This document shows positions 17,350 to 24,636 of a stretch of DNA of 37,217 nucleotides, piece after piece. Within the stretch, counting starts at the first letter, position 1; each line of letters opens with the position of its first letter. The notes under the pieces were generated by a model that worked only from the letters and a program-made list of their open reading frames with translations, searched no databases and was not told where the DNA came from. The DNA lies in contig NZ_KV757540.1 in assembly GCF_001712795.1 (NCBI RefSeq), positions 1 to 37,217 on the forward strand, written 5' to 3'. The position numbers and the translations under genes were made by a program. Source of the stretch: Nostoc sp. KVJ20 (lineage in GTDB: Bacteria > Cyanobacteriota > Cyanobacteriia > Cyanobacteriales > Nostocaceae).

Positions 17350-17791
17350 AGACAATCCCTCCATATAATAATTGATACCCTAGCCGTAATCTGGTAATAA
17401 ATTCGTTAGTATTACGATTGCCCCAAACAGGATTACTACGGCTTTTTATCCAATTAAGCTGACTATGACAAATCTCATTATGACAAGAGATACACGTAGG
17501 AAATGTTGATACTCCAATGATGTCGTTGCCGTAGTAAGCGTGATGGATCTCTTCACTTTTCTTAGTCAGGCAGACTACACAATAATTGTGAGTTTTTCTG
17601 TGTGCGATCGCTACTTGTTTTTTATACTCTTTAGGATTACCATATCGAGCATTCCAGTTTAATCGTCTGTGTAGCCGAGATTTTCTAGTAATAGAGTTAC
17701 CCCCTTTTCGTTTAACTCTTGCCCCGTTAATTCGTACCACTTTTGTTTGATTTCCTGAAAATGTGGTCTTCTCCCTAATTCTGTTGCCCAT
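17342..17791 (-). CDS. HNH-endonuclease-like protein
   Basis: Up to 149 residues. The second half has the cysteine/histidine frame of HNH nucleases: CVVC at about 71-74, then EEIHHAYYGND at 80-90 (HH in the position of the catalytic His), then TCISCHNEICH at about 99-109. HNH domains cut DNA with one metal. The N-terminal 45 residues are very basic. The first 133 bases overlap the end of the ATPase gene in another frame, so the true start may be a later GTG at 17740; no ribosome binding site decides it. The clear zinc-frame and its tight coupling to 17349 support a real protein. Confidence 0.7.
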   Translation of the reverse strand: MGNRIREKTTFSGNQTKVVRINGARVKRKGGNSITRKSRLHRRLNWNARYGNPKEYKKQVAIAHRKTHNYCVVCLTKKSEEIHHAYYGNDIIGVSTFPTCISCHNEICHSQLNWIKSRSNPVWGNRNTNEFITRLRLGYQLLYGGIVYD

Positions 17792-19200
17792 TTTCTAATT
17801 TCTTCGTACCAGTCAACCTGCTGCTGTGAGGATTGTTGATTATTTTTAGAACTATCAACAGTGTCACTATTCGGTTTGGAATCCTGTTTTTGTTCCAGAC
17901 CTTTGATATCAAATTCCGGGATTAGAGCAACAAAGGGATTAGACCGAATGGGAATAACTAGAGCATATCGAACTCCGGCTTTATCTAACATTTCACAAGC
18001 CTGTCGCAAGATTTCCAAAATCTCCTTTTTAACGTTTACGAAATCCTGGGGATGGTCAAGGATATAACTCGATGTCTGCCCCATCGCAATAAAGCAAACA
18101 TTTTTCAAGGACGGGCGGCTAAATCCGGTTTCTCCAGAGAGTGGGGACTGGCCCATAAATAAACCATGACCCTTTAACCCAGCAGTGAATTTGATGATAT
18201 AGTTCCAAAAACCCTGCAAATCTTTGGCAGTATCAGCATCAACCATTCCCGGAAGTCCCTTGCCTCCACCAAATACAGAGTCCACCTCATCTTGAGCAAG
18301 AAATAATTCAGGAACGCCCTGACATTCACCACCAACAATTGATACTCTGGCTTTCTGCTTGTCAATTTGGTCTGTGGCAAAGGTGATCCAGTTTTTTAAT
18401 TCTTTCATGCCGTCAAACTTACGGCTAAACTTGCACAACCATCTGGTGACATCATCCTTTGGATCGCTGCCAATCACAATTGCCGGGCTTTGAGATTTTG
18501 CAGCGATTTTGTTGATAATCACCCCAGCTAAAGTTGACTTCCCAGATTGTGTGCCACCAGAAAGATAAAAATGGTGATTACTGCGAAGGGTCATATTTTG
18601 ATTAGATGCAGCATCACATAGTTCATCAATCCAAGCACCATCAATTCTGATGTAGTCAGCATAATTAGCTGCGATCGCTTGCAGAATTTTCATCGCACCC
18701 GGATTAATCACGGACTGTACCGACTCTTCATCAATGTCAGCAATATCAGGATTGGGAATACCAGTCGGTGAAGGTGATTGTTGCGCTGGTGGTTCTGGGA
18801 GTGTAACCAACCCTTGCAACTGATATTCAGCAATCCACCGGGGGCGCTCTTGCATTGGTAGCCGATTCACATAATCAGCAACTCTGCGTTTAGCTGCGAT
18901 CGCAGTGGTGACATAATCATAAACAGCTTCACCTTGTAAATGCTGTTTAAGTGATTTCAGGTCAGCTTCTTCTAAAGAGCGGTATACTTTCTGTTTGCCT
19001 TCGCTGATTTGGGCAGAGACTCCAAATAAGCCAGCACTCAGCGTTCCAGCACCAAGCAGCATCCCGGTTGTTATCCGGTCAGTATTTAAGAAAAAAGGAG
19101 CAGATAAGCATAATACTGCACTCGCTCCTAAAGAACATAAGATAGTCCGTTCTGCATGAATCACCCCACTGGCAGTCAGACGTTGTAATTCAAATGGCAT
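17659..19200 (-). CDS. Membrane-anchored FtsK/coupling-protein-like ATPase
   Basis: 513 residues. Two membrane helices at about 20-38 (TILCSLGASAVLCLSAPFFL) and 44-62, a helical linker, a Pro-rich spacer at about 136-148, then a P-loop domain: Walker A SGGTQSGKST at about 213-222, the strand ending GSDPKDDVTRW, and Walker B LFLAQDEVDSV at about 296-306. A GQSPLSGETGFS segment follows. A short C-terminal helical domain after about residue 445 follows a polar linker. The layout (N-terminal membrane pair plus RecA-like motor) is that of conjugative coupling proteins and FtsK/HerA relatives that move DNA. No relaxase gene is seen nearby. It is the motor of the leftward gene run. Confidence 0.82.
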   Translation of the reverse strand: MPFELQRLTASGVIHAERTILCSLGASAVLCLSAPFFLNTDRITTGMLLGAGTLSAGLFGVSAQISEGKQKVYRSLEEADLKSLKQHLQGEAVYDYVTTAIAAKRRVADYVNRLPMQERPRWIAEYQLQGLVTLPEPPAQQSPSPTGIPNPDIADIDEESVQSVINPGAMKILQAIAANYADYIRIDGAWIDELCDAASNQNMTLRSNHHFYLSGGTQSGKSTLAGVIINKIAAKSQSPAIVIGSDPKDDVTRWLCKFSRKFDGMKELKNWITFATDQIDKQKARVSIVGGECQGVPELFLAQDEVDSVFGGGKGLPGMVDADTAKDLQGFWNYIIKFTAGLKGHGLFMGQSPLSGETGFSRPSLKNVCFIAMGQTSSYILDHPQDFVNVKKEILEILRQACEMLDKAGVRYALVIPIRSNPFVALIPEFDIKGLEQKQDSKPNSDTVDSSKNNQQSSQQQVDWYEEIRKWATELGRRPHFQEIKQKWYELTGQELNEKGVTLLLENLGYTDD

Positions 19201-19204
19201 AAAC

Positions 19205-19495
19205 TTATCTCACCCCCAACGCAACACCGGCTGCAACTAAAGTCAAGAAGACAAACAGGAATATCACTCCAGGCATCAAGCCGATGGTAAAAGTTTTGCG
19301 GTTAAATCCAAAACCTTTAACGACTAAACCGCCAAAGTTGAATAACCCCAGAACTATGCAGCAGATGGAGATTATGCCAATAAACCAAAGAATGTATCGA
19401 CTAACGGGGCTGGCAACGGATAAATAACCCATAAACATAGAAAAGCCAACCCCACACACTGCATATCCTATATGAGAGAGCTTGATACTTTGCAT
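19205..19495 (-). CDS. Three-helix membrane protein
   Basis: 96 residues, nearly all hydrophobic: helices at about 9-27 (IGYAVCGVGFSMFMGYLSVA), 33-55 (ILWFIGIISICCIVLGLFNF) and 74-93 (GVIFLFVFLTLVAAGVALG). It stops 4 bases before the ATPase start and begins 4 bases after the preceding stop, so it is firmly in the operon. Similar tiny membrane proteins accompany secretion and DNA-transfer ATPases, but no sequence family is recognised. Confidence 0.75.
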   Translation of the reverse strand: MQSIKLSHIGYAVCGVGFSMFMGYLSVASPVSRYILWFIGIISICCIVLGLFNFGGLVVKGFGFNRKTFTIGLMPGVIFLFVFLTLVAAGVALGVR

Positions 19496-19498
19496 AAT

Positions 19499-19939
19499 CT
19501 AGAATCTGAATGAATCTCCCACTTCATCAAATGCTTTTTCGTATCCCCCCAACTGACGCTGCTGTTCAATAGAACCAAAAGCATGACGAATTACCGCCTC
19601 CCCATGTAACGCCCTGGTTCGCTGCAAATCTTCCTCAACCTTCATGGCTTCTTGAGAATATGCCAATTGGTTTTTATACATCTCTGCCAAAGATTGCAAC
19701 TGTTTGAGCTTGTGCCGGGAGAACTTTGTATGTAGCCACTTCTGTGCTTTTAAATTGCCAGCCACTTCTGCTTCATCCAGAACCTGCTGTGCTGTAGTGT
19801 AAGCTGGCAAGGTATAGCGATCGCGGATTGATGAAGGGAGATTTCCTTCAATTTGGGTAGCATCTCCAACTCTTAAATCCGTTGATACTACTCCATCACC
19901 TTTACCGCCAAATAAACCAGGAAGCCATTTTCCTAACAT
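19499..19939 (-). CDS. Coiled-coil hypothetical protein, 146 residues
   Basis: Begins with a short amphipathic segment MLGKWLPGLFGGKG, then a Ser/Thr-rich linker and long helices (TTAQQVLDEAEVAGNLKAQK, LKQLQSLAEMYKNQLAYSQE, EEDLQRTRALHGEAVIRHAF). It has the look of a soluble adaptor in the membrane complex formed by its neighbours. No family recognised. Spacing to the genes on each side is 3 and 17 bases. Confidence 0.7.
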   Translation of the reverse strand: MLGKWLPGLFGGKGDGVVSTDLRVGDATQIEGNLPSSIRDRYTLPAYTTAQQVLDEAEVAGNLKAQKWLHTKFSRHKLKQLQSLAEMYKNQLAYSQEAMKVEEDLQRTRALHGEAVIRHAFGSIEQQRQLGGYEKAFDEVGDSFRF

Positions 19940-19956
19940 TCCCTTCTCCCCTCTAA

Positions 19957-20277
19957 CTACTTAAAATCGGTATAAGTCTGCTGAACTTGTTGAACTTGTG
20001 AGCCGATATATCGGGTTATGCCATATATCCCCATGAACGAAAACATCAGAATGGTAAAAGCTGCGATCGCAGTTTGAGCCATCATTCCCCGTTGCATCAA
20101 TTCCTCAATCTGTCTATTGGACTGCGATCGCACTCTCGACTCATCAATAATTTGCTGGACTACCAGGAATTCTTCTGTTGTCAGATTTTCTAGTGTCAGC
20201 CCTGACAGATTCAATTCCCCGTCCTTCTTCAGGTGAATATTTAATGCTTTGCGATGGGTTTGGTCTTGTTGCTCCAT
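19957..20277 (-). CDS. Single-helix membrane protein with cytosolic domain
   Basis: 106 residues: a polar helical domain of about 70 residues (LNLSGLTLENLTTEEFLVVQ, then SQSNRQIEELMQRGMMAQ) followed by one membrane helix at about 71-89 (AIAAFTILMFSFMGIYGI) and a polar tail. Its first 134 bases overlap the frame of the small membrane gene 20144-20356. It may be a separate protein or the second half of a frameshifted two-helix protein (see findings). Confidence 0.7.
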   Translation of the reverse strand: MEQQDQTHRKALNIHLKKDGELNLSGLTLENLTTEEFLVVQQIIDESRVRSQSNRQIEELMQRGMMAQTAIAAFTILMFSFMGIYGITRYIGSQVQQVQQTYTDFK

Positions 20278-20356
20278 ATATTGCCACGCCCAAAACGAGG
20301 GTCAATAGCAGCAGATTGAGTACTGCTGCTAATCCAATGAATTTATTCGGCTGCAT
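20144..20356 (-). CDS. Small N-anchored membrane protein, overlapping frames
   Basis: 70 residues from ATG 20356, which overlaps the stop of the upstream gene (AAT GCA GCC GAA TAA) and so is probably coupled to it. The N terminus MQPNKFIGLAAVLNLLLLTL is a membrane helix; the remaining residues are polar (Pro/Ser/Arg) and coincide with the coding region of the 19957-20277 protein in another frame. That C-terminal half looks less protein-like, so the helix could belong to a frameshifted longer product. Confidence 0.55.
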   Translation of the reverse strand: MQPNKFIGLAAVLNLLLLTLVLGVAIYGATRPNPSQSIKYSPEEGRGIESVRADTRKSDNRRIPGSPANY

Positions 20357-20858
20357 TTGTTGGGCTAATGCCGAAAATACCCGCAACGAGTTCGTCACCG
20401 ATTGCACGAAAGGAATCTACGTCAGCTTCCTCCTCCATCGCTTTAGAGACAAACTTACTCACCACGTTCTTGGGGGCATTGCGAATCGTTGATAACAACT
20501 GGTCGGCTTTATCAGTTGTGTAAGCATCAATCCCAACGTTAAGGACATCCTCCAAGGATTGAATTTCTTGATTTGAAACCTGAGACGCGTGAGCGATCGC
20601 TCCTTGCAATGGAGGAATGGATTTACGGCGGGGTGAGTTTTTACCTAACTTGCCATTACCGTTGCCATTTTTGGACTTACCATTAGTGGCTAATTTCCCG
20701 GTTGCTTGCCTTTGCTCAAGAATCTGAGTAGCCATCGCTTGGGCTTGTTGATCGGTCAATTGGTCGATGTCAGCATCAACTTGGGCGCAGAGTTGCAGGA
20801 TTTCATCATCAGTGACTTCTATATTGTAGGGCTGAAGAAATTGTTTAATTTTTTCCAC
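20343..20858 (-). CDS. Hypothetical protein heading the leftward operon
   Basis: 171 residues from a GTG start at 20858 (GGAAG about 9 bases before it). Helical N-terminal half (PYNIEVTDDEILQLCAQVDA), a low-complexity Asn/Gly/Lys-rich linker at about 58-75 and a helical C-terminal half (VLNVGIDAYTTDKADQLLST...). No family recognised. As the first gene of the run and divergent from a small regulator, it probably shares the control region 20859-20980. Confidence 0.7.
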   Translation of the reverse strand: MEKIKQFLQPYNIEVTDDEILQLCAQVDADIDQLTDQQAQAMATQILEQRQATGKLATNGKSKNGNGNGKLGKNSPRRKSIPPLQGAIAHASQVSNQEIQSLEDVLNVGIDAYTTDKADQLLSTIRNAPKNVVSKFVSKAMEEEADVDSFRAIGDELVAGIFGISPTNAAE

Positions 20859-20891
20859 AATATGCTTCCATTTATGCAGTGAATGGTGTTA

Positions 20892-20946
20892 TTTTAGCAT
20901 CCATTTATTGGATATAGCATTAAAATTAGGAAATAGGACGCTAAAA
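20892..20946. promoter_or_regulatory. Divergent control region with nested inverted repeats
   Basis: The 122 bases between the two divergent genes hold ATCCA-TTTAT-TGGAT (20899-20913), and an outer pair TTTTAGC (20892-20898) and GCTAAAA (20940-20946). This nested symmetry between a small regulator gene and a long operon fits an operator for autoregulation. A TATAAT-like TATAATTATG lies at 20950-20958, close to the rightward start. Confidence 0.55.
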
Positions 20947-20980
20947 AGTATAATTATGGAATCTAATTGGCATCATAAAT

Positions 20981-21301
20981 ATGGCAGATAAACGCGACCG
21001 AAGATTTTCCGTTAACCTTCCCTTAGTTAAAGAGATACGCCTGATTCTATGGGGACACACCAGAGGAGTAAGCAAAACTCGTATGGCAGAAGCAATTTTG
21101 ATTGATCGGGTTTCCAGCGATGGGAATTGGCGAGAAGTTTGTCAGGACTTGAAACAAGAAGCGGCTATCAATAACTCTACGGTTAGTGAATTAGTTGCAG
21201 ACATACTCAAAAACAACGGATTAAAAGACGTGTTCGATATCGAAACGGTGGATTGGGAAACATTTTTAGTAGACGAATCAGCTTTACCACCCCAGGAGTA
21301 A
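20981..21301 (+). CDS. Small regulator-like protein, divergent
   Basis: 106 residues. The basic N terminus RDRRFSVNLPLVKEIRLILW followed by SKTRMAEAILIDRV resembles a strand-helix-helix (ribbon-helix-helix-type) DNA-binding head; the acidic C-terminal half has another helix pair (NNSTVSELVADILKNNGLKD). The position, divergent from the 20858 operon across a palindromic spacer, supports a regulatory role, but the fold is not certain. Confidence 0.65.
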   Translation: MADKRDRRFSVNLPLVKEIRLILWGHTRGVSKTRMAEAILIDRVSSDGNWREVCQDLKQEAAINNSTVSELVADILKNNGLKDVFDIETVDWETFLVDESALPPQE

Positions 21302-21312
21302 ACTAAAAGGCT

Positions 21313-21762
21313 ATGGAAAAATATCCTTTAGACTGGCTAAAAACTTCTTGTGAGCAAGTCTATTGCCATCCCATAGCAGAACGTACTTGGCGCAAATGGT
21401 TAAGACTGTGCCAAGTTCCACAGTATGCTAGGGAAGTGGTGAAGGAACAAGCTATGTGGTTATTGACTTTGGCTTACATGAAGAAGTTAGAGCCAAATAA
21501 AAAATTCACCCTGTTTCAAATTAAGTTTAAACTCTCAGGAAATCCATTTGCCGAATTGCATCTAGCTGAAGCAATTTATAACGCTTGTTACACCAACGCA
21601 GTTGGAAAGGATTTACCAGAAATCATTCTTAGAGTCACAGGTAAACAAGTAACACTAAGAACACTTTACCGTTGGGCACGAAAACAGCAAGTAATTTTTA
21701 AGGTTTCTAAACGTTTAAGCCGCCCAGAAGTTGAGCAATGGATACGATGGGCTGTGGCTTAA
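21313..21762 (+). CDS. Hypothetical protein with HTH-like C terminus
   Basis: 149 residues, 11 bases after the regulator-like gene and probably co-transcribed with it. The region QVTLRTLYRWARKQQVIFKV (about residues 114-133) looks like a helix-turn-helix, and the N-terminal half contains helices with many aromatic residues (AERTWRKWLRLCQVP also resembles an HTH recognition helix). Could be a DNA-binding or replication-control protein of the replicon. No family recognised. Confidence 0.65.
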   Translation: MEKYPLDWLKTSCEQVYCHPIAERTWRKWLRLCQVPQYAREVVKEQAMWLLTLAYMKKLEPNKKFTLFQIKFKLSGNPFAELHLAEAIYNACYTNAVGKDLPEIILRVTGKQVTLRTLYRWARKQQVIFKVSKRLSRPEVEQWIRWAVA

Positions 21763-21766
21763 TAAT

Positions 21767-21838
21767 GGGAAAGGGGTAAAGGGGAATGGGGAAAGGAGAA
21801 TTTAAGGTTTTCTCCCTCGCTCCTTCTCCTCTTCCCTA
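21767..21838. repeat. Purine/pyrimidine paired tracts
   Basis: GGGAAAGGGGTAAAGGGGAA and similar at 21767-21800 face TTCTCCCTCGCTCC...CTTCCC at 21810-21838, able to fold on itself imperfectly. Same type as the pairs near 21893-21953, 26313-26361 and 30823-30895. Confidence 0.5.
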
Positions 21839-21846
21839 TTAATTGG

Positions 21847-21871
21847 GGGGCAGAATTTGCCCCTCTTTTTT
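21847..21871 (+). terminator. Rho-independent terminator
   Basis: GGGGCA (21847-21852) pairs with TGCCCC (21858-21863) over a 5-base loop, followed by TCTTTTTT. It ends the two-gene rightward unit 20981-21762. Confidence 0.8.
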
Positions 21872-22296
21872 ATTTCTTTAGACTTCTTGCAGGGAAAAGG
21901 GTAAAAGAAAATTCTATCCTTTCCCCTTTAACCCTTTCCCTTTACCCGACTTCTTTTCGGATGTCGCAAATCAGGTGTGCCGTGACATTTTAAAATGCCC
22001 AGAACCCCTATTCTCTCGTTGTGACATCGGGCCGCTTTTTCTGAAACCCTTATATTTCTAGTGTCACAGCCACCATTTTCTAAAACTCCCTCCCTGCAAT
22101 CATTAGAGCGATTTTTATCCCTTTTTTGGCCGCTTTCCGTGCCGCTTTTGTTTTTCAACTTGATTTTTGAGTGGTTAAAAATGCCTCAAATCCTCTTGGG
22201 GTAAAGAGTAGAGATGTCACAACTCAAAGCGGCACACTTGGTCAGATTTTGAAAAAAACAGGCTTTTGGGGCTTTTTCTAATTAAGGGCCGATTTT

Positions 22297-22608
22297 TCAG
22301 AGCGCCTCTAAATGCTGTGTCAGGTTCTCAATCTTGCGCTGGCAAAAGTCAATTTCGCCTTCTATCTCCAAACGCAACTCCTTCTCAGGTGGTAATTGAA
22401 CCCCAGATTCGGAAATATATTCGACCTGTTCATCTTCGGTGCTAACTAATATTGCATATCGCCATAAACCGTCTCGTTCAGGAACCACCAAATTTTCAAA
22501 TAGACAATACTGAACCCCTACAATCATCCCCTGCTTGGTTCTTTGCCCTAACGAGTATTTTGGTGATGTCCAATGGTTGGGGATGGTGACAACTTTTGAA
22601 GCTTCCAT
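22297..22608 (-). CDS. Hypothetical protein, 103 residues
   Basis: A beta-rich N-terminal half (KVVTIPNHWTSPKYSLGQRT, MIVGVQYCLFEN, LWRYAILVSTEDEQVEYIS) and a C-terminal coiled-coil-like helix (LRLEIEGEIDFCQRKIENLT). The beta part looks like a small SH3-like or KOW-like barrel seen in cyanobacterial short proteins, only by appearance. It lies 10 bases after the stop of the membrane gene 22619-22834 and probably shares its transcript. Confidence 0.65.
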   Translation of the reverse strand: MEASKVVTIPNHWTSPKYSLGQRTKQGMIVGVQYCLFENLVVPERDGLWRYAILVSTEDEQVEYISESGVQLPPEKELRLEIEGEIDFCQRKIENLTQHLEAL

Positions 22609-22618
22609 ACGATTGCTC

Positions 22619-22834
22619 CTATCTTTGTTTTGGCTGTGTTTGTACTACTCGCTGCTGCCTTTTCTCTACCAAAATCTGACCGATAGCTCCTCCAGTACCC
22701 AGCCCAAATACAGTTGTAGCAATTATGTACATTGTATTTCTGCCAAAAATTTGCACTCCTAAATACCCGATAGATATGGCCGCTAATCTGCTAGTAAGAC
22801 TTACAGCAATTAGTTGTGCTTGATTCCGTTTCAT
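22619..22834 (-). CDS. Small two-helix membrane protein
   Basis: 71 residues: helix at about 14-31 (LAAISIGYLGVQIFG) and at about 33-55 (TMYIIATTVFGLGTGGAIGQ), with a basic tail. No family recognised. Divergent from the DUF5674-like gene at 22873, with 38 bases between them. Confidence 0.55.
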   Translation of the reverse strand: MKRNQAQLIAVSLTSRLAAISIGYLGVQIFGRNTMYIIATTVFGLGTGGAIGQILVEKRQQRVVQTQPKQR

Positions 22835-22872
22835 AATTAAAAGGCCATTCCCTGATAGAGGTTATGATTTGA

Positions 22873-23205
22873 ATGATTTTGCTATTACGTAATCGCGCCA
22901 CTGCTCAACAAATAGAACAAATGCTTACTGAACACAAGTTCTACATCAAAACAGCAGTCGATATTGAACGTCTTGTGTTGGTTGGTGGTGGCGATCTGCA
23001 CGCTGATTGCGAAAAAGAGCTATTGAAAGACGGTAGTAGACAACAAGATATTTGGGCTGCCAGTTTTATGCCTTTGACTGAGAAAATGATTTTTGAATCA
23101 ATGGTTAATCTTCGTCCCCGGCAAAATAGGTCAATGGAGATTTTAGACCCTAATATTAGAGAAAGGGTTGCTCAACTTCTTATCGAGTTCTTGGGAAACT
23201 TATGA
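22873..23205 (+). CDS. DUF5674-family protein
   Basis: 110 residues matching the DUF5674 pattern: IEQMLTEHKFYIKTAVDIER, then VGGGDLHADCEKELLKDGS, QQDIWAASF and INLRP-like VNLRPRQNRSMEI. The conserved GG-x-LH-x-DCE and DGS-x-Q-x-DIW motifs are intact. Function of the family is unknown. AGAGG lies 11 bases before the ATG. The stop overlaps the next start by 4 bases (ATGA), so the two genes are coupled. Confidence 0.85.
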   Translation: MILLLRNRATAQQIEQMLTEHKFYIKTAVDIERLVLVGGGDLHADCEKELLKDGSRQQDIWAASFMPLTEKMIFESMVNLRPRQNRSMEILDPNIRERVAQLLIEFLGNL

Positions 23206-23576
23206 TCCAAATGACACCAGAGCAGAAAAATTTTACACAAGATGATGTGACTACTCGGTTGCATCACTTGGCAAATCATCTATCGCAAATCCAGTCTATG
23301 TGGGTTGGAGACTCATCAAGGGATTTGATGCTGCCTTTGGTAAAAGAAAGTCGGTACTTTATTGAATGGACTGTACCCGACATGGTAAAAGCAGACGACA
23401 TTGACCGAGCTTGTGAGTTAGTTGACTTAGTTCGTTTGCTGACTAATTGGTTGTTTGACTGGGATAATATTTGGTCGGATGCCGAACAAAAGCAATCTGC
23501 TTCTCTTGAAACTTCATATTGGTTACGTCGGGTTTTAGAAATATCTGGTACTGAACCGGAATCAATGAGTGCTTAA
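23202..23576 (+). CDS. Hypothetical protein coupled to the DUF5674 gene
   Basis: 124 residues, soluble and helical, acidic and rich in Trp: TRLHHLANHLSQIQSMWVGD, RYFIEWTVPDM, RLLTNWLFDWDNIW. Starts inside the stop of the DUF5674 gene. The pairing suggests a two-component module. No domain recognised. Confidence 0.72.
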   Translation: MIQMTPEQKNFTQDDVTTRLHHLANHLSQIQSMWVGDSSRDLMLPLVKESRYFIEWTVPDMVKADDIDRACELVDLVRLLTNWLFDWDNIWSDAEQKQSASLETSYWLRRVLEISGTEPESMSA

Positions 23577-23581
23577 TTTAA

Positions 23582-23965
23582 CTAAGTTAGTTTCTTGGCG
23601 CTGGGAAACTTCTCGTGATCCGAGCAAGTATCACCCTCTACCCCACTAGGATGTATTGCACAAACCAGTTTTACTCTCCCATATTCAATACCATGAAAAT
23701 TCCGGCATCCTTTGCAAGCCTTTGGTTTCGCTTTGAGTCTTTCGTCTAAAGTTCTGTCGATTTGTTCTTCAATTTGAGTTTTCAACAGACGATCTAGAGC
23801 TATTGTTTGCAATCCAACTCCCCCTAGCATCAGGGACAAGCCAGAAATCCAACTTTTTGCACCCTCTCCCGCAATCGCTCCTTTAACACCGATAATGATG
23901 CCGATCGCCATTGCCGTTGCTCCTGATGCTGCGACAAAAACATTCAAATATTTAAGCTTTGACAT
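23582..23965 (-). CDS. Membrane protein with DUF6464-like cysteine tail
   Basis: 127 residues: two likely membrane helices (about 6-25, NVFVAASGATAMAIGIIIGV, and 39-54, SGLSLMLGGVGLQTIA), a helical segment, then the tail CKGCRNFHGIEYG...LVCAIHP-x-GVEGDTCSDHE. The tail has the same cysteine/histidine/glycine spacing as that of 14263-14919. It likely binds zinc on one face of the membrane. Family recalled as DUF6464, not verified. Confidence 0.7.
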   Translation of the reverse strand: MSKLKYLNVFVAASGATAMAIGIIIGVKGAIAGEGAKSWISGLSLMLGGVGLQTIALDRLLKTQIEEQIDRTLDERLKAKPKACKGCRNFHGIEYGRVKLVCAIHPSGVEGDTCSDHEKFPSAKKLT

Positions 23966-24160
23966 TGGTTTTTCTCTCTATTGTCGAACAAAATAAAATT
24001 CTGTACAACAGACCGATTTGACTTATTCTTTATATGAAAATCATCGGCATTTCAGAGGTTCCTGCTTGCATAACAAAGCCCTAAAGTCGTAACTCGTTCT
24101 GATTCAGGTTTTGGTTTTGACTCTATCACAAGTTCATGGCTGCCTAAACCAATCGCATCT

Positions 24161-24400
24161 TTAATTTCTTGCTCCTTGACCTAATTCTCCTTGTTGATTA
24201 AATTGCTCCACCTGATCAATTGCATCCACTATTTCCTCTAAAACATTAAAAGCATCGTTTAACACCACACTAGTCGAGGTAGAAAAATGCTCTGACGATT
24301 GAATTTTACGATAATCTCGACTACTCCCTACAAGCCGTAACGTATATTGACAACCTTGCAAGATAGCCCGAATTTCTGAAGTAGTTAATTTGATTTCCAT
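24161..24400 (-). CDS. Small hypothetical protein, 79 residues
   Basis: Helical protein (LTTSEIRAILQGCQYTLRLV, VLNDAFNVLEEIVDAIDQVE) with no recognised domain. It follows the gene 24410-24622 after 9 bases. The leftward gene cluster 24161-25175 is tightly spaced, which supports a real gene. Confidence 0.6.
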   Translation of the reverse strand: MEIKLTTSEIRAILQGCQYTLRLVGSSRDYRKIQSSEHFSTSTSVVLNDAFNVLEEIVDAIDQVEQFNQQGELGQGARN

Positions 24401-24409
24401 TGGTGTGTT

Positions 24410-24622
24410 CTAACTTTGAAAAACTGAATCGATTTCGCCGTTATCAATAGCGTTTTTGGCATGGCGAACAGCTTGCGTATGATTGTCAAAAGTTTGAGTT
24501 GAAGGAGATGCCCAGGTTGTTTTCAAAAAATTCTGCTTTCCAACATGAACATCCACAGCACCATCTGATAACTCAGTTGTCTCAATTTTGTAGCCGCCAT
24601 GTTTGGTTTTGTACTCTTTCAT
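24410..24622 (-). CDS. Small hypothetical protein, 70 residues
   Basis: Beta-like N-terminal half (MKEYKTKHGGYKIETTELSD, AVDVHVGKQNFL) with a conserved-looking alternating pattern, and a helical end (HTQAVRHAKNAIDNGEI). It may be a small DRBM- or immunity-like fold but no family is recognised. Part of the same short cluster. Confidence 0.6.
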   Translation of the reverse strand: MKEYKTKHGGYKIETTELSDGAVDVHVGKQNFLKTTWASPSTQTFDNHTQAVRHAKNAIDNGEIDSVFQS

Positions 24623-24636
24623 TGCCGTTAACTAAC

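Larger units (their letters stand above)
21763..22296. other. Gene-free region with repeated motifs, candidate origin or control site
   Basis: Besides the terminator at 21847, it holds purine-rich and pyrimidine-rich tracts (see repeats) and a motif cluster. GCCGCTTT occurs at 22031, at 22131 (within GGCCGCTTTCC) and at 22141, and inverted as AAAGCGGC at 22226-22233; GTGACA occurs at 21982 and 22021, and TGTCAC at 22062 and 22215. T-rich and A-rich blocks lie between. No iterated gene-like frame is convincing; the minus-strand frame 21928-22158 is low quality. This could be the plasmid origin or a partition/regulator site. Confidence 0.55.

Noticed and set aside
21928..22158. 76-codon minus-strand frame in the gene-free region
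   Set aside because: Low-complexity, charged composition and mixed with repeated motifs; no upstream signals.
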